Below the pieces are notes generated by a model. That model was given only the letters and a program-made list of their open reading frames with translations. It was not told the DNA's origin and did no database searches. Of a DNA stretch of 64,000 nucleotides, positions 8,782 to 16,990 are shown one piece after another (position 1 is the stretch's first letter; each line of letters starts with the position of its first letter). Source of the stretch: Deltaproteobacteria bacterium (GTDB lineage: Bacteria; Desulfobacterota; Desulfomonilia; UBA1062); the NCBI GenBank assembly GCA_029552245.1, contig JAKPDW010000063.1, positions 1 through 64,000 of the forward strand. The letters run 5' to 3'. A program made the translations under genes and the position numbers.

Positions 8782-10122
8782 ATGACGAGATTGGAGCTCC
8801 TTGCGCCGGCCAGAGACCTCGAATGCGCCATCGCCGCGATAGACCACGGGGCCGATGCCGTCTACATCGGCGGGCCCTCGTTCAGCGCACGCAAGGCCGC
8901 CTCCAACCCCATGGCACACATCGAGCGCCTGGCACGCCATGCCCACAGGTTCCACGCGAGGGTCTACCTCGCACTGAACACCATCTTGTTCGAGGACGAG
9001 CTCGAGGCCGCCCGAAAGACCGCCCATGAAGCATGGGATGCCGGGGTCGACGGCCTCATCGTCCAGGACATGGGGCTCCTCGAACTCGATTTGCCGCCCG
9101 TGCCTCTCATCGCGAGCACCCAGATGCACAACATGGATCCCGAGCACGTCGCCTTCCTGGAACGCGTGGGCTTCAGCAGGGTGATCCTGGCCAGGGAGCT
9201 CTCGCTGAAGGCCATCCAGCGCATCAGGTCGGCGGCGAGCATCGAGCTCGAGGTGTTCGTGCACGGCGCCCTGTGCGTCTCTTTCAGCGGCAGGTGCTAC
9301 CTGAGCGCATCCATGGGGGGCAGGAGCGCGAACAGGGGCGAGTGCGGCCAGCCCTGCAGGCTCCCCTGGACCCTCAGGGACGACCGGGGAAGGCCGCTCA
9401 CCCAAGGACTCCACCTCCTGAGCCTCAAGGATCTCGACCGGAGCGCCTCCATCAGGGAGCTCATCCATGCCGGGGTGACGGCCTTCAAGATCGAGGGAAG
9501 GCTCAAGGATGCAGCATACGTGAAGAACATCACCGCCTTCTACCGGCGCCTGATAGATTCGGCGATCTCTTCTGAAAGCGGCCTCGGGAAGTCTTCCAGC
9601 GGGCATTGCCGCACGAGCTTCACCCCCGATCCCCGCAAGACCTTCCACCGCGGCGGCACCCCGTTCTTCCTGAGAGAAGGCGACGACGACATCGCCTGTC
9701 CCATCACCCCGAAGTCCACGGGCGAGGAGGTGGGCACCGTGAGGTCTGCGGGCGCCTCATGGTTCACCCTCGAGGCCGGGCCCGGCGGGATCGAGGCAGG
9801 AGACGGGATCTGCTATGTCGACCCCACAGGGGTCGTCAGGGGCGCCAAGGTGGTGGGCAGGGACGGGGAGAAGATCCTCGTGTTCGGCCATGCCGAAGGA
9901 CTCGTCCCCGGGGTGAACATCATGAGGAACCACGACCATCGCTTTTGGCGCATGCTGAAGTCATCGACGGGCGTTAGGCACGTCGAGGTGTCCCTGTCCT
10001 TCGGGGAGACACCGCGGGGGTTCAGGCTCAGGGCCACGGACGAGGACGGGATCACCGGAGAGGTCGTCCTCGACAACCCCAAGGTCCCGGCCAGGGACCC
10101 GGAGGCCGCCATGGCACGCTGA
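8782..10122 (+). CDS. rlhA: U32 peptidase-family protein (RlhA/YdcP-like), N-terminal part before a frameshift
   Basis: Family of Fe-S TIM-barrel proteins; Escherichia coli RlhA hydroxylates 23S rRNA C2501. Visible here are the N-terminal barrel (LELLAPARDLECAIAAIDHG, ADAVYIGG), the family signature EVFVHGALCVSFSGRCYLS and ECGQPCR with cluster-type cysteines, and FKIEGRLKD. The frame stops at 10122 after 446 residues, whereas family members run on for another 150-200 residues, and the expected continuation lies in a different frame downstream (next entry). Expression as a full enzyme therefore needs a frame change near 10100-10118. Confidence 0.82.
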   Translation: MTRLELLAPARDLECAIAAIDHGADAVYIGGPSFSARKAASNPMAHIERLARHAHRFHARVYLALNTILFEDELEAARKTAHEAWDAGVDGLIVQDMGLLELDLPPVPLIASTQMHNMDPEHVAFLERVGFSRVILARELSLKAIQRIRSAASIELEVFVHGALCVSFSGRCYLSASMGGRSANRGECGQPCRLPWTLRDDRGRPLTQGLHLLSLKDLDRSASIRELIHAGVTAFKIEGRLKDAAYVKNITAFYRRLIDSAISSESGLGKSSSGHCRTSFTPDPRKTFHRGGTPFFLREGDDDIACPITPKSTGEEVGTVRSAGASWFTLEAGPGGIEAGDGICYVDPTGVVRGAKVVGRDGEKILVFGHAEGLVPGVNIMRNHDHRFWRMLKSSTGVRHVEVSLSFGETPRGFRLRATDEDGITGEVVLDNPKVPARDPEAAMAR

Positions 10123-10607
10123 GGAGGCAGCTGGGAAAGGCCGGCGGGAGCATGTTCAGCGTGAGGTCGATCGAGATCGACTCCGCGGCGTATTTCATCC
10201 CCGTCTCCTCGATAAACAAGATGCGGCGCGACGTGCTCGCCGGGCTGGAGGAGGCGAGGATCTCGTCCCACCCGCGTGAGGCTCGCCGTAGGGTACACGG
10301 CCCGTTGCCACCCTACCCCGTCACCACGCTCGACTACAGGTTCAACGTGAGCAACTCTCTTGCAAGGCGTTTCTACGAGAGGCATGGCGTGGCGCTCATA
10401 GAGGACGCGTTCGAGCTGAAAAGGCCGCGCCCGCCGGCCGTCGTCATGACCTCCAGGCATTGCATCCGGAGGCTTCTGGGTGCGTGCCTGCGCACGAAAG
10501 ACGGCCCACGACTTCCCGCTAGGCTCTTCATCGAGCACTCGGGCAGGACCTTCGCGCTCGCCTTCGACTGCGACGCGTGTCTCATGCACGTGCTCACCAC
10601 GCGCTGA
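10110..10607 (+). pseudogene. rlhA: C-terminal part of the U32/RlhA-like protein, out of frame
   Basis: Reading the third frame from about 10116 gives TLRRQLGKAGGSMFSV followed by FIPVSSINKMRR, VVMTSRHCIRR and FDCDACLM, which is the conserved tail of RlhA-type U32 proteins including its cysteines. The track shows only 10152..10607, starting at an internal ATG without a good ribosome site. It continues the preceding gene with a one-base loss, so it is either the broken end of a pseudogene or evidence of an indel error in the sequence. Confidence 0.78.
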
Positions 10608-10743
10608 CAGGCCAAGGCGGACTCGGTCCCAGGCAGGGAAACGCCCCCTCGTCCCGCTCCGTTCCGGCAGGAGCCGCCACGAGGGGAATGTCCCGGGCTG
10701 GTCCATGCCCATGCTCGACGGCGGGCGACAGGCGCGCACGCAC

Positions 10744-10786
10744 AAAAAAACACGCACCGCCTTTACCCATGACAACGGCGGTGCGT
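10744..10786 (-). terminator. Intrinsic terminator of the secreted-protein gene
   Basis: ACGCACCGCC and GGCGGTGCGT form a 10-bp perfect stem with a 15-base loop. Read on the minus strand the stem is followed by seven T residues, eight bases past the stop of the gene at 10794. Confidence 0.85.
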
Positions 10787-10793
10787 GAGCGTT

Positions 10794-11330
10794 CTACTCA
10801 TCCCTCTTGTGTCTCTGGCCTTCCACCTTCTCTCTCGCTTGCGGACCGGCCGGATACGTGATGACGACCGTACCCACGGCATGGGACTTGGTGCTCAGGT
10901 TGGAAATCATGACCACGTACTCGCCCTTGGTCCTGGCCAGCTCGCCCGCGTCGACCGCGTAGGAGATGGATTCCTTCATCTTGAACTTCTCTTGTTTCTT
11001 GATGTACTTGTTGTTGATCTTGTTCGTCTTCTCGTCCCTGAGACCCGCAGCCTCGACGATCCATACCTTGAACGGCGATCCGTCGTGCTTTATCCTTCCC
11101 CCTCCCACCTCGACGTCCACGGTGATGAGCCCGGGCTCGTCCAGCGTGATGGGGAATCTCACGGAATACGGGTCATCCTCGCCACCAGGCGCCTCGTAGA
11201 TCGTGAACTTGTGGGTCTCCGTCCTCTGGAGGCGTTCCTGCCCCTTGCCAGCCAGGGCCGATCCCGCGCATGCAATCACCATGAAGAACACGAACAGCAT
11301 GATGCCGGACACGTACGATCTGTCTCTCAC
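10794..11330 (-). CDS. Secreted protein of unknown function
   Basis: 178 residues with an N-terminal signal peptide (IMLFVFFMVIACAGSALAG). The mature part looks beta-rich (TIYEAPGGEDDPYSVRFPIT, GLITVDVEVGGG, EYVVMISNLSTKSHAVGTVV) and resembles a pre-peptidase-C or jelly-roll-like sandwich, but I do not recognise a named family. A GTG start with GGAGG six bases upstream fits better than the ATG used in the track. It ends in TAG immediately before a strong terminator, so it is a single-gene unit. Confidence 0.65.
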   Translation of the reverse strand: MRDRSYVSGIMLFVFFMVIACAGSALAGKGQERLQRTETHKFTIYEAPGGEDDPYSVRFPITLDEPGLITVDVEVGGGRIKHDGSPFKVWIVEAAGLRDEKTNKINNKYIKKQEKFKMKESISYAVDAGELARTKGEYVVMISNLSTKSHAVGTVVITYPAGPQAREKVEGQRHKRDE

Positions 11331-11400
11331 GCTCAACCTCCCAGGTGTTTTCCCCATGATACCCCATCATGCAGGGAACTTCCAGATCGAGACGTCACCT

Positions 11401-11437
11401 GGGGGGGGGGGCGAGGAGGGCCGTCCTGCAAGGACGG
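11401..11437. repeat. G-tract followed by a short hairpin
   Basis: Eleven consecutive G residues (11401-11411) and, ten bases on, CCGTCCT-gca-AGGACGG, a 7-bp perfect stem with a triloop. It lies between the tRNA-fragment duplicate and the secreted-protein gene. A homopolymer of this length is prone to length variation and to sequencing error. Confidence 0.55.
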
Positions 11438-11467
11438 TAAGTCGGCCGAGGCTGGGAGAGAGAGGAT

Positions 11468-11486
11468 CCAGCGAAGGTGGTCGAAC
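11468..11486 (-). repeat. Partial duplicate of the tRNA-Thr 3' half
   Basis: CCAGCGAAGGTGGTCGAAC differs at one base from the T-arm/acceptor part of the adjacent tRNA gene (11534-11552). A second copy of a tRNA 3' end close to the intact gene is the footprint expected from an old site-specific integration or a small tandem duplication. Confidence 0.6.
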
Positions 11487-11528
11487 GTAAACCAAGGTGG
11501 GGCACATCCAACCAACGCCGGAAAAGCG

Positions 11529-11603
11529 TGGAGCCAGCGAAGGGGGTCGAACCCTTGACCTGCTGATTACGAATCAGCTGCTCTACCACTGAGCTACGCT
11601 GGC
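11529..11603 (-). tRNA. tRNA-Thr (anticodon CGT)
   Basis: The minus strand folds as a full cloverleaf. The acceptor is GCCAGCG/CGCTGGC with CCA encoded, the D-arm contains AGCTCAGTGGTAGAGC, the anticodon arm is CTGAT-TTCGTAA-ATCAG with anticodon CGT reading ACG, and the T-arm is AAGGGTTCGACCCCCTT. Length is 75 nt including CCA. Confidence 0.96.
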
Positions 11604-11704
11604 ACAGGTGATGTTTTTGGCACAGACACAAATTGCTTGTCAATGGTGTATGCAGGCCGCGAGAACGCACCGGATCTCATGCCGGCCCCACTGGCCGCCT
11701 CGCT

Positions 11705-12427
11705 TCACAGGATCTGGCGCATGAACTGCTGGGCCCGCTCGTGGGTCGGGCTCACGAAGAAGTGCTCGGGAGACCCCTCCTCCAGGATCTTCCCGAAGTC
11801 CATGAAGATGACGCGGTCGGCCACCTCGCGGGCGAACCCCATCTCGTGGGTCACCACGATCATGGTCATGCCCTCCTTCGCGAGGTTCACCATGACGTCG
11901 AGGACCTCGCCGATCATCTCCGGGTCGAGCGCCGAGGTGGGCTCGTCGAAGAGCATGAGCCTCGGCTGCATGGCCAGGGCCCTGGCGATGGCCACCCTCT
12001 GTTGCTGGCCGCCGGAGAGCTTGGTCGGGTATACGTGGGCCTTCTCGCGGATCCCCACCTTGTCGAGAAGGGCGTAGGCGATGTCCTCCGCCTCCTTGCG
12101 CGAGCGCTTCCTGACCACGATCTGGGCCAGCGTGAGGTTCTCGAGGACCGTCTTGTGGGGGAACACGTTGAACTGCTGGAAGACCATGCCGACCTCTTCG
12201 CGGACCTTGTTGATGTTCACCTGCGGGTCGTAGATGTCGAACCCGTCGACCACGATGGTGCCGGCGTTTATCTCCTCGAGCCTGTTGATGGACCTGAGGA
12301 GGGTGCTCTTTCCGGAGCCGGACGGCCCGATGATGACCACCCTCTCGCCTTCGTAGACGTCGAGGTCCACGTTGTCGAGGGCCTTCAGCGCGCCGTAGTA
12401 CTTCGTGACGCCGCGCATCTCCACCAT
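11705..12427 (-). CDS. Polar amino acid ABC transporter ATP-binding protein (GlnQ family)
   Basis: ATPase that powers uptake through the adjacent permease. 240 residues, the same length as E. coli GlnQ, with Walker [11 protein letters not shown]-loop [10 protein letters not shown], signature LSGGQQQR, Walker [14 protein letters not shown] and the switch His in VTHEMGF. The start chosen is the ATG with AAGGA six bases upstream (MVEMRG), 13 bp after the permease stop; the track's GTG start is 24 bp further out. It is the third gene of a substrate-binding protein / permease / ATPase operon. Confidence 0.93.
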   Translation of the reverse strand: MVEMRGVTKYYGALKALDNVDLDVYEGERVVIIGPSGSGKSTLLRSINRLEEINAGTIVVDGFDIYDPQVNINKVREEVGMVFQQFNVFPHKTVLENLTLAQIVVRKRSRKEAEDIAYALLDKVGIREKAHVYPTKLSGGQQQRVAIARALAMQPRLMLFDEPTSALDPEMIGEVLDVMVNLAKEGMTMIVVTHEMGFAREVADRVIFMDFGKILEEGSPEHFFVSPTHERAQQFMRQIL

Positions 12428-12440
12428 GGTCTTCCTTGTG

Positions 12441-13256
12441 TCAGTCCGCACGAATCTTCTCCTCCATGATGCTGATGAGTTTCGAGAAGAACAGGGTGAT
12501 CATGAGGTAGACGAGCGCCACCATCGTGTAGGTCTCGAAGTAGGTGAAGCTCTGCGAGGCGAACTCGCGGCCCCGTCTCAGCAAGTCCGCCACGGCGAGG
12601 ATCGACACGAGCGACGAGTCCTTGAGCAGGGCCACGAACTCGTTTCCCACAGGCGGCAGGATCGTCTTGACCGCCTGCGGCAGGATGACGTGGTACATGG
12701 ACTGGGCGGGGGTCATTCCCAGGGACCTGGCTGCCTCGCTCTGGCCCTTCGGAATGGACTGGATGCCGGCCCTGAAGATCTCTCCCATGTAGGCGCCGTA
12801 ACAGATGGCCATGGCCGCAACCGCGCTCGTCAGGGGCGGCAGCTGGAAGAGCCGGCCGAGGCCGTAGTAGATGTAGAACAGCTGCACCAAGAGCGGGATA
12901 CCCCTGATCACCTCGACGTAGAGGGAGGCGAGGCCGTTTACGAGCCTGTTCGACGAAAGCCTGCCGAGGCCCGTGAACAGGCCTATGACCAGGGCGATGA
13001 CGATCGACAAGACCGTGACCTCGAAGGTCACGAGTATCCCGTCAGGGACGAACTTCATGATCTCGAGGTAAGGGTCCGGCTAGAAGATGCAGAGGGACAG
13101 CGTCAGCGCGATCGACCCGAAAAAGGCGACGCGCCACGCGGTGAAGAGGCCGACATCCTCCTTGGTGGGGATGGCGGCCCCGTCACCGACCTCGATCTGT
13201 ACCTTCGGCCGGGCCTCTTCCTCGACGGCCTTCTTCCTGGGCGCTATCTCAGCCAC
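12441..13256 (-). CDS. Polar amino acid ABC transporter permease, interrupted by an in-frame amber codon
   Basis: Membrane component of the amino acid importer. The core has the HisM/GlnP domain and EAA loop ([20 protein letters not shown]). Upstream of the track's ATG (13058) the same frame continues back to a GTG at 13256 that overlaps the substrate-binding gene. It encodes a charged N-terminus and a first membrane segment ([20 protein letters not shown]) as in longer homologues, but codon 59 (13082-13080) is TAG, just before [15 protein letters not shown]. As read it yields either a 58-residue fragment or a 205-residue protein restarted at 13058, close to short GlnP proteins (about 219). 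Nonsense mutation, sequencing error and read-through are all open. Confidence 0.8.
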
Positions 13257-14005
13257 TTCTTCTCGAGCTGCTTGTCTATGCCCTTCTTCTGGACAGCCTT
13301 GATCCCCTTGTTGATGAGGTCGAGGAGCGCCTTGTTCCCCTTCTTCACCACGATGCCGTACTGCTCCTGCGTGAAGGGTTCACCGACGATCATGAACTTG
13401 GCCTTGTACTCGGCCCTCTGCAGGGCATAGTCCGCGGCGACAGGCGTGTCGCACACCACGCCGGCTATGCGGCCCGCAGCCATGTCCTCGAAGGCGAGCC
13501 CGATCTCGTCGTAGTTCTTGAGCTCCACGCCCTTGACCTTCTGGACCTCCATGGCCCCTGTCGTGCCGATCTGCGCACCCACGCTCTTGCCCTTCATGTC
13601 GGCCAACGTCTTGACGCCCTTGGTGGTCTTCGGGACCACGAGCACCTGGCCTGCGTTGATGTAGGGGAGCGAGAAGTCGTACTTCTTCTTGCGCTCGTCG
13701 GTGATGGTGACGGACGAGATGATCGCGTCGTAGTTGCCCGTCTCGAGCCCCCCGAAGATCCCGTCCCACGCGGTGTTCTTGAACTCCACCTGGAAGCCCG
13801 CCTCCTTGGCGACCGCATTCATGTAGTCGATGTCGAAGCCCACGATGTTCTTGTTCGCATCGAGCATCTCCATGGGAGGCCAGGTCGCGTCGGTTGCGAC
13901 CACGACCTTCTTCGGCTGGGCGGCCGAAACGTCCGCGGGCAGAACGGCACCCAAGACGAACGAGAAGACCATGCATACCATGCATACAAGAGCACTTCTC
14001 TTCAT
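13244..14005 (-). CDS. Amino acid ABC transporter substrate-binding protein (family 3)
   Basis: Periplasmic receptor of 253 residues. The signal peptide ends near PADVSAAQ, followed by the family-3 solute-binding fold (TDATWPPMEMLDANKNIVGFD, the SSVTITDERKKKYDFS strand and GKSVGAQIGTTG). These motifs point to polar amino acids such as glutamine, arginine or lysine, but specificity is not decidable. It is the first gene of the transport operon; its TAG stop lies inside the start region of the permease, implying translational coupling. A GGGGGG run precedes the ATG. Confidence 0.92.
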   Translation of the reverse strand: MKRSALVCMVCMVFSFVLGAVLPADVSAAQPKKVVVATDATWPPMEMLDANKNIVGFDIDYMNAVAKEAGFQVEFKNTAWDGIFGGLETGNYDAIISSVTITDERKKKYDFSLPYINAGQVLVVPKTTKGVKTLADMKGKSVGAQIGTTGAMEVQKVKGVELKNYDEIGLAFEDMAAGRIAGVVCDTPVAADYALQRAEYKAKFMIVGEPFTQEQYGIVVKKGNKALLDLINKGIKAVQKKGIDKQLEKKWLR

Positions 14006-14253
14006 TGGATATCCCCCCTCTTTTATTTTGGAGTTCTTTCTCGTCGGACAAGCACGGGAAAGCGACTCGGAATGACTACCACAGATTCGGGCGCCAGTCC
14101 AGAATCATGAACCGCACCCCGATCCACGCGCCGGGGAGGCGATCAACTCTCAGGTGCATGCGGGGCAGCCGGATGCGGCGGTCGGCGATGTGGACACGGC
14201 GGTGGTCGAAGGCCCTCACGAACCTTTCCTCGAGGCAAATCAACGCATTTCGG

Positions 14254-14282
14254 TTGACATCCGCCAACCCTGGACATATCTA
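14254..14282 (+). promoter_or_regulatory. Sigma-70-type promoter for the tetR gene at 14325
   Basis: TTGACA (14254-14259), a 17-bp spacer and TATCTA (14277-14282) match the housekeeping consensus well and lie 42 bp before the start codon. They sit in the 319-bp gap between the divergent transporter and tetR genes; the rest of that gap shows nothing I recognise. Confidence 0.7.
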
Positions 14283-14324
14283 ACAGGGCATGGGCATGTC
14301 TGCCTTGAACGATCGGGGTTGACC

Positions 14325-15005
14325 ATGGCGAGGACATCCGAAAAGAGACGTGAGGAGACGAGGGACCGCATCATCATGGCGGCCTGCGAGCTCTTCAGCA
14401 AGCACGGCTACCACAACACCCAGGTCATGGACATCGTCAAGGCGGTGGGCATGTCTGCAGGCACCTTCTACAACCACTTCAAGGACAAGCGCGACCTCTT
14501 CGAGCAGATCACGCTCGAGAGCCTCGAGGGCCTCAGGGTCACGGTCAGGAGCCTGAGGGAGCCGGTCGACATCTGGAGCCCTGAGTCACGGTTCAAGATC
14601 CTCCAGGACACGTTCAACGCCATCTTCGACTACGTGGACGCAAACCCCCAGCAGATCCTCATGCTCCTCAGGGTCAGCTTCGGCGTCGACGAGAAGCTGG
14701 ACGGGAGCGTCTGGGACTACTTCAAGGGGTTTGCGCAGGACGCCGGCGAGGACATCCAGAGGTGGATAGACGAGGGGGTCCTCGAGGGCGTCGACCCCAT
14801 GCTCTTCGGCACCGCGGTGAGCGGCATGGTGCTGCAGCTCATCCACAACTACCTGGTGGAGAAATCGTTCAGGCGCGAAGACATCGTGGCCAACCTCATC
14901 AAGATGATCCTGGCCATGTTCGAGGCCTACCTCACCGAGGACGGCCGCAAGGCCGTGGACATGAACCTCCTCAAGAGCCAGTACCCCGGGCCGGCCGCGA
15001 CCTGA
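14325..15005 (+). CDS. TetR/AcrR family regulator (first of a related pair)
   Basis: 226 residues. The helix-turn-helix (about 10-60; CELFSKHGYHNTQVMDIVKA, GMSAGTFYNHFKDKRDLFEQ) is followed by a ligand domain. It is closely similar over its whole length to the TetR at 19412, including the FGVDE and AEDIQ/GEDIQ regions, so the two are paralogues. Its position directly before the dehydrogenase/dehydratase operon suggests it is one of that operon's regulators, with an acyl-CoA a plausible ligand. The start follows the promoter noted above; the track's 57-residue extension is not supported. Confidence 0.85.
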   Translation: MARTSEKRREETRDRIIMAACELFSKHGYHNTQVMDIVKAVGMSAGTFYNHFKDKRDLFEQITLESLEGLRVTVRSLREPVDIWSPESRFKILQDTFNAIFDYVDANPQQILMLLRVSFGVDEKLDGSVWDYFKGFAQDAGEDIQRWIDEGVLEGVDPMLFGTAVSGMVLQLIHNYLVEKSFRREDIVANLIKMILAMFEAYLTEDGRKAVDMNLLKSQYPGPAAT

Positions 15006-15498
15006 CGGGACCCATCCCCCCTGAGAACCGAGGCAGTTTCACGTCTTGTTCCATAACGGTCACAATGTCCGAATACCGCCGCCGTCCTTCGAAAGAGAAC
15101 CGAGGCGTTCCCACAGGGGGACCACGATCCCCTGCCCCCGGCCCCGGGCTGAAGGAAAGCCGTGATGCCTCTCCTTCCCGAACGCGGGCTCCTGGCCATC
15201 GGCCGGAAGTCGCTTTCCCCGGCCGCCGTCCCTTTATCCCCACCGTGGGCCGCAGGGTGACCACCGCGCACCCCCTTGTCCTTCGGGCGCCCCTTCCTCC
15301 CAAACGTTGGCTGTAGTTCTCCGCAGCCGGCGTGAGAGGTTCCCGGAGATCCCCTTTCACCCCACCGTGGGCCGTAGTTCTCCCCAGCCGGCGTGAAAGG
15401 TTCCCGGAGAGCCCATTTCTCCCCACCGCAGACCGCAGGCCTGGACCGACCACCCATGCAACCGCCAATCGCCGACGGACAGGCGTCTCGATCCCCTC
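15006..15498. other. Gene-free stretch with degenerate direct repeats
   Basis: Part of a 745-bp gap. GAGAACCGAGGC occurs at 15023 and 15095 (72-bp pitch). A partial copy of the 61-bp unit described in the next entry (CCCCACCGTGGGCC) occurs near 15238. Reverse-strand ORFs here (14927..15505, 14971..15534) simply translate these repeats. Confidence 0.5.
15313..15434. repeat. Two tandem copies of a 61-bp repeat
   Basis: The unit begins GTAGTTCTCCGCAGCCGGCG at 15313 and GTAGTTCTCCCCAGCCGGCG at 15374, and most of each 61-bp unit is conserved, with about ten differences. The exact 61-bp period recurs with unrelated cores at other gaps in this window. Confidence 0.75.
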
Positions 15499-15549
15499 TT
15501 GACATCGTGAGTAATGATAATTATCATTCAGCATAATGAGGTTTCATTA
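15499..15549 (+). promoter_or_regulatory. Promoter with overlapping Fur-type operator for the acyl-CoA operon
   Basis: TTGACA (15499-15504), a 17-bp spacer and TATCAT (15522-15527) form a near-consensus sigma-70 promoter. The perfect palindrome AATGATAATTATCATT (15513-15528) covers the -10 box and matches the NATNATNAT-type architecture of ferric uptake regulator sites. A second inverted repeat, TAATGAGGTTTCATTA, follows at 15534-15549. The promoter points toward the 15751-28754 operon, so iron-dependent repression is expected, which would be fitting for a pathway rich in Fe-S enzymes. Confidence 0.75.
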
Positions 15550-15750
15550 TTAAACCACCCGTGGATGGTGGGTGGAGTAGTGAGGCGAGAACTTGGCATG
15601 GACTTCGAGGGTGTACGGGGACACCGATGCTGATCGGCCGTGACGATCGTCTTCCCGCTCTTACCGTGAATGCCGATCCCTCGTCCCCGCGCGGGGGTCG
15701 CGCCCCCGAGGCGATGCCGGGCAAGGAAACCCCGCACCGAGGAGGAACGC

Positions 15751-16974
15751 ATGGCAAGAGACCTTGATCGTTTGTTCATGGTGGCCCGTTCGCAGACTGG
15801 GCAGGTCGGCGCTGAGGTGACGGACCTCCTCAGGCAGTGGGTGAACAGGGAGGTCGTGTCGGTCCGGATGGAGTACCGCAAGGAGTACGGGAAGCTCTTC
15901 GAGCAAAGATGGCGCTCGCTCGCGACGGACCTCTCGATCGCCAGGCTCACCATGAGCGAGTCCCGGGGAGGGTTCGGGTGGAACAAGGCAGGGGATGCAG
16001 CCGGCCTGGCACGTGCCGCATGGGAGATCGGCAGGGCCGACGTCTCCCTCGGGCTGCTGGCGGCCGGGACCTGGATCGTTCACCTCCTCGGCGGCGATAC
16101 GCCCTGCCTCGAGGCATCGCCAGTCTCGGGCGGTGCCGAAGGCGCACCGAAGGCGTCCTTCGTCCTGCCAGGGCCGGGCATGTCGGGAGAGTCGGATCCC
16201 CTCTTCTCGGGAAGGGCCGTCAGGGCGCGCGCGGTCAGGACGAAGACCGGCTACGAGCTGTCCGGACGCCTCCTGAGACCCCTGTGGGCCGGGGCGGTGG
16301 CAGACGTGCACGTCATCGTCTGCGCCCTTGACGACGAGCCCTGCATCGCCTTCGTGCGAGCCGGGGCCGAGGGCCTCGCGAGAGGCCCCGCCCTCTCGAC
16401 GACGGGCCTGAACGCGTGCACGAACGCGGATCTCACCCTCGAGCGCGTGCCGGTCGGCAGCGGTGATATCCTCGTAGGTGCAGACAAGGTCCGCATGCTC
16501 TTCTCCTGGATCCACCTCCTCGCCTCCGGGGTGTGCGCCGGCGCCGCCGCCGACTTCTTCGACCTGCTCGCCGACTGGGCGGACTCGCGAACCATCAAGG
16601 GCGGCGTGCCCCTCAAGGACAACCCGCTGTGCGCCTCGGTCCTGGCCGAGTCGGCCCAGGAGATCGCGCTGGCCCGCATCCTCGTGCACGATCTCGCCGA
16701 CGTGGTCGCGTCCGCGGGTGCACCGGAAGAAGGGTCAGCCGAGAGGGCCTTCGTGTACGCGTGCACCATCGGGAGACGCATCCTGGCCGGCCTCATACAC
16801 GCCCTGAACCGGGGCATGGAACTCATGGGCTCCGCCGGTTACGCAAAGGAGTGGTACGTCGAGAAGCATTGGCGGGACATAAAGAACGTCCAGTCGAGCC
16901 TCTCGGGTGTGGGTGCGGGGGTGCCCGAGGCCATGGACGCGGCCAGGTTCTTCTACGGCAGCTCGCCGAGGTGA
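15751..16974 (+). CDS. Acyl-CoA dehydrogenase family protein lacking the FAD-loop motif (subunit 1 of a pair)
   Basis: 407 residues. The acyl-CoA dehydrogenase C-terminal fold is clear (SAGYAKEWYVEKHWRDIK), and Glu367 aligns by eye with the catalytic base of medium-chain acyl-CoA dehydrogenase. The central TExxxGSD motif and the NGxKxW motif that contact flavin are absent; the equivalent region (SGRLLRPLWAGAVADV) is degenerate. It is first in the operon, after AGGAGGA and 16 bp before the second dehydrogenase. With its partner it probably forms one heteromeric flavoenzyme. A structural or scaffolding role is the alternative. Confidence 0.75.
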   Translation: MARDLDRLFMVARSQTGQVGAEVTDLLRQWVNREVVSVRMEYRKEYGKLFEQRWRSLATDLSIARLTMSESRGGFGWNKAGDAAGLARAAWEIGRADVSLGLLAAGTWIVHLLGGDTPCLEASPVSGGAEGAPKASFVLPGPGMSGESDPLFSGRAVRARAVRTKTGYELSGRLLRPLWAGAVADVHVIVCALDDEPCIAFVRAGAEGLARGPALSTTGLNACTNADLTLERVPVGSGDILVGADKVRMLFSWIHLLASGVCAGAAADFFDLLADWADSRTIKGGVPLKDNPLCASVLAESAQEIALARILVHDLADVVASAGAPEEGSAERAFVYACTIGRRILAGLIHALNRGMELMGSAGYAKEWYVEKHWRDIKNVQSSLSGVGAGVPEAMDAARFFYGSSPR

Positions 16975-16990
16975 GGAGGGAGGATCGAGG

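Noticed and set aside
13059-13256. Treating the 58-codon frame upstream of the permease as a separate small gene
   Set aside because: It is in frame with the permease, overlaps the receptor gene as a coupled start would, and supplies the expected N-terminal helix of long homologues, so it is better read as part of the permease.
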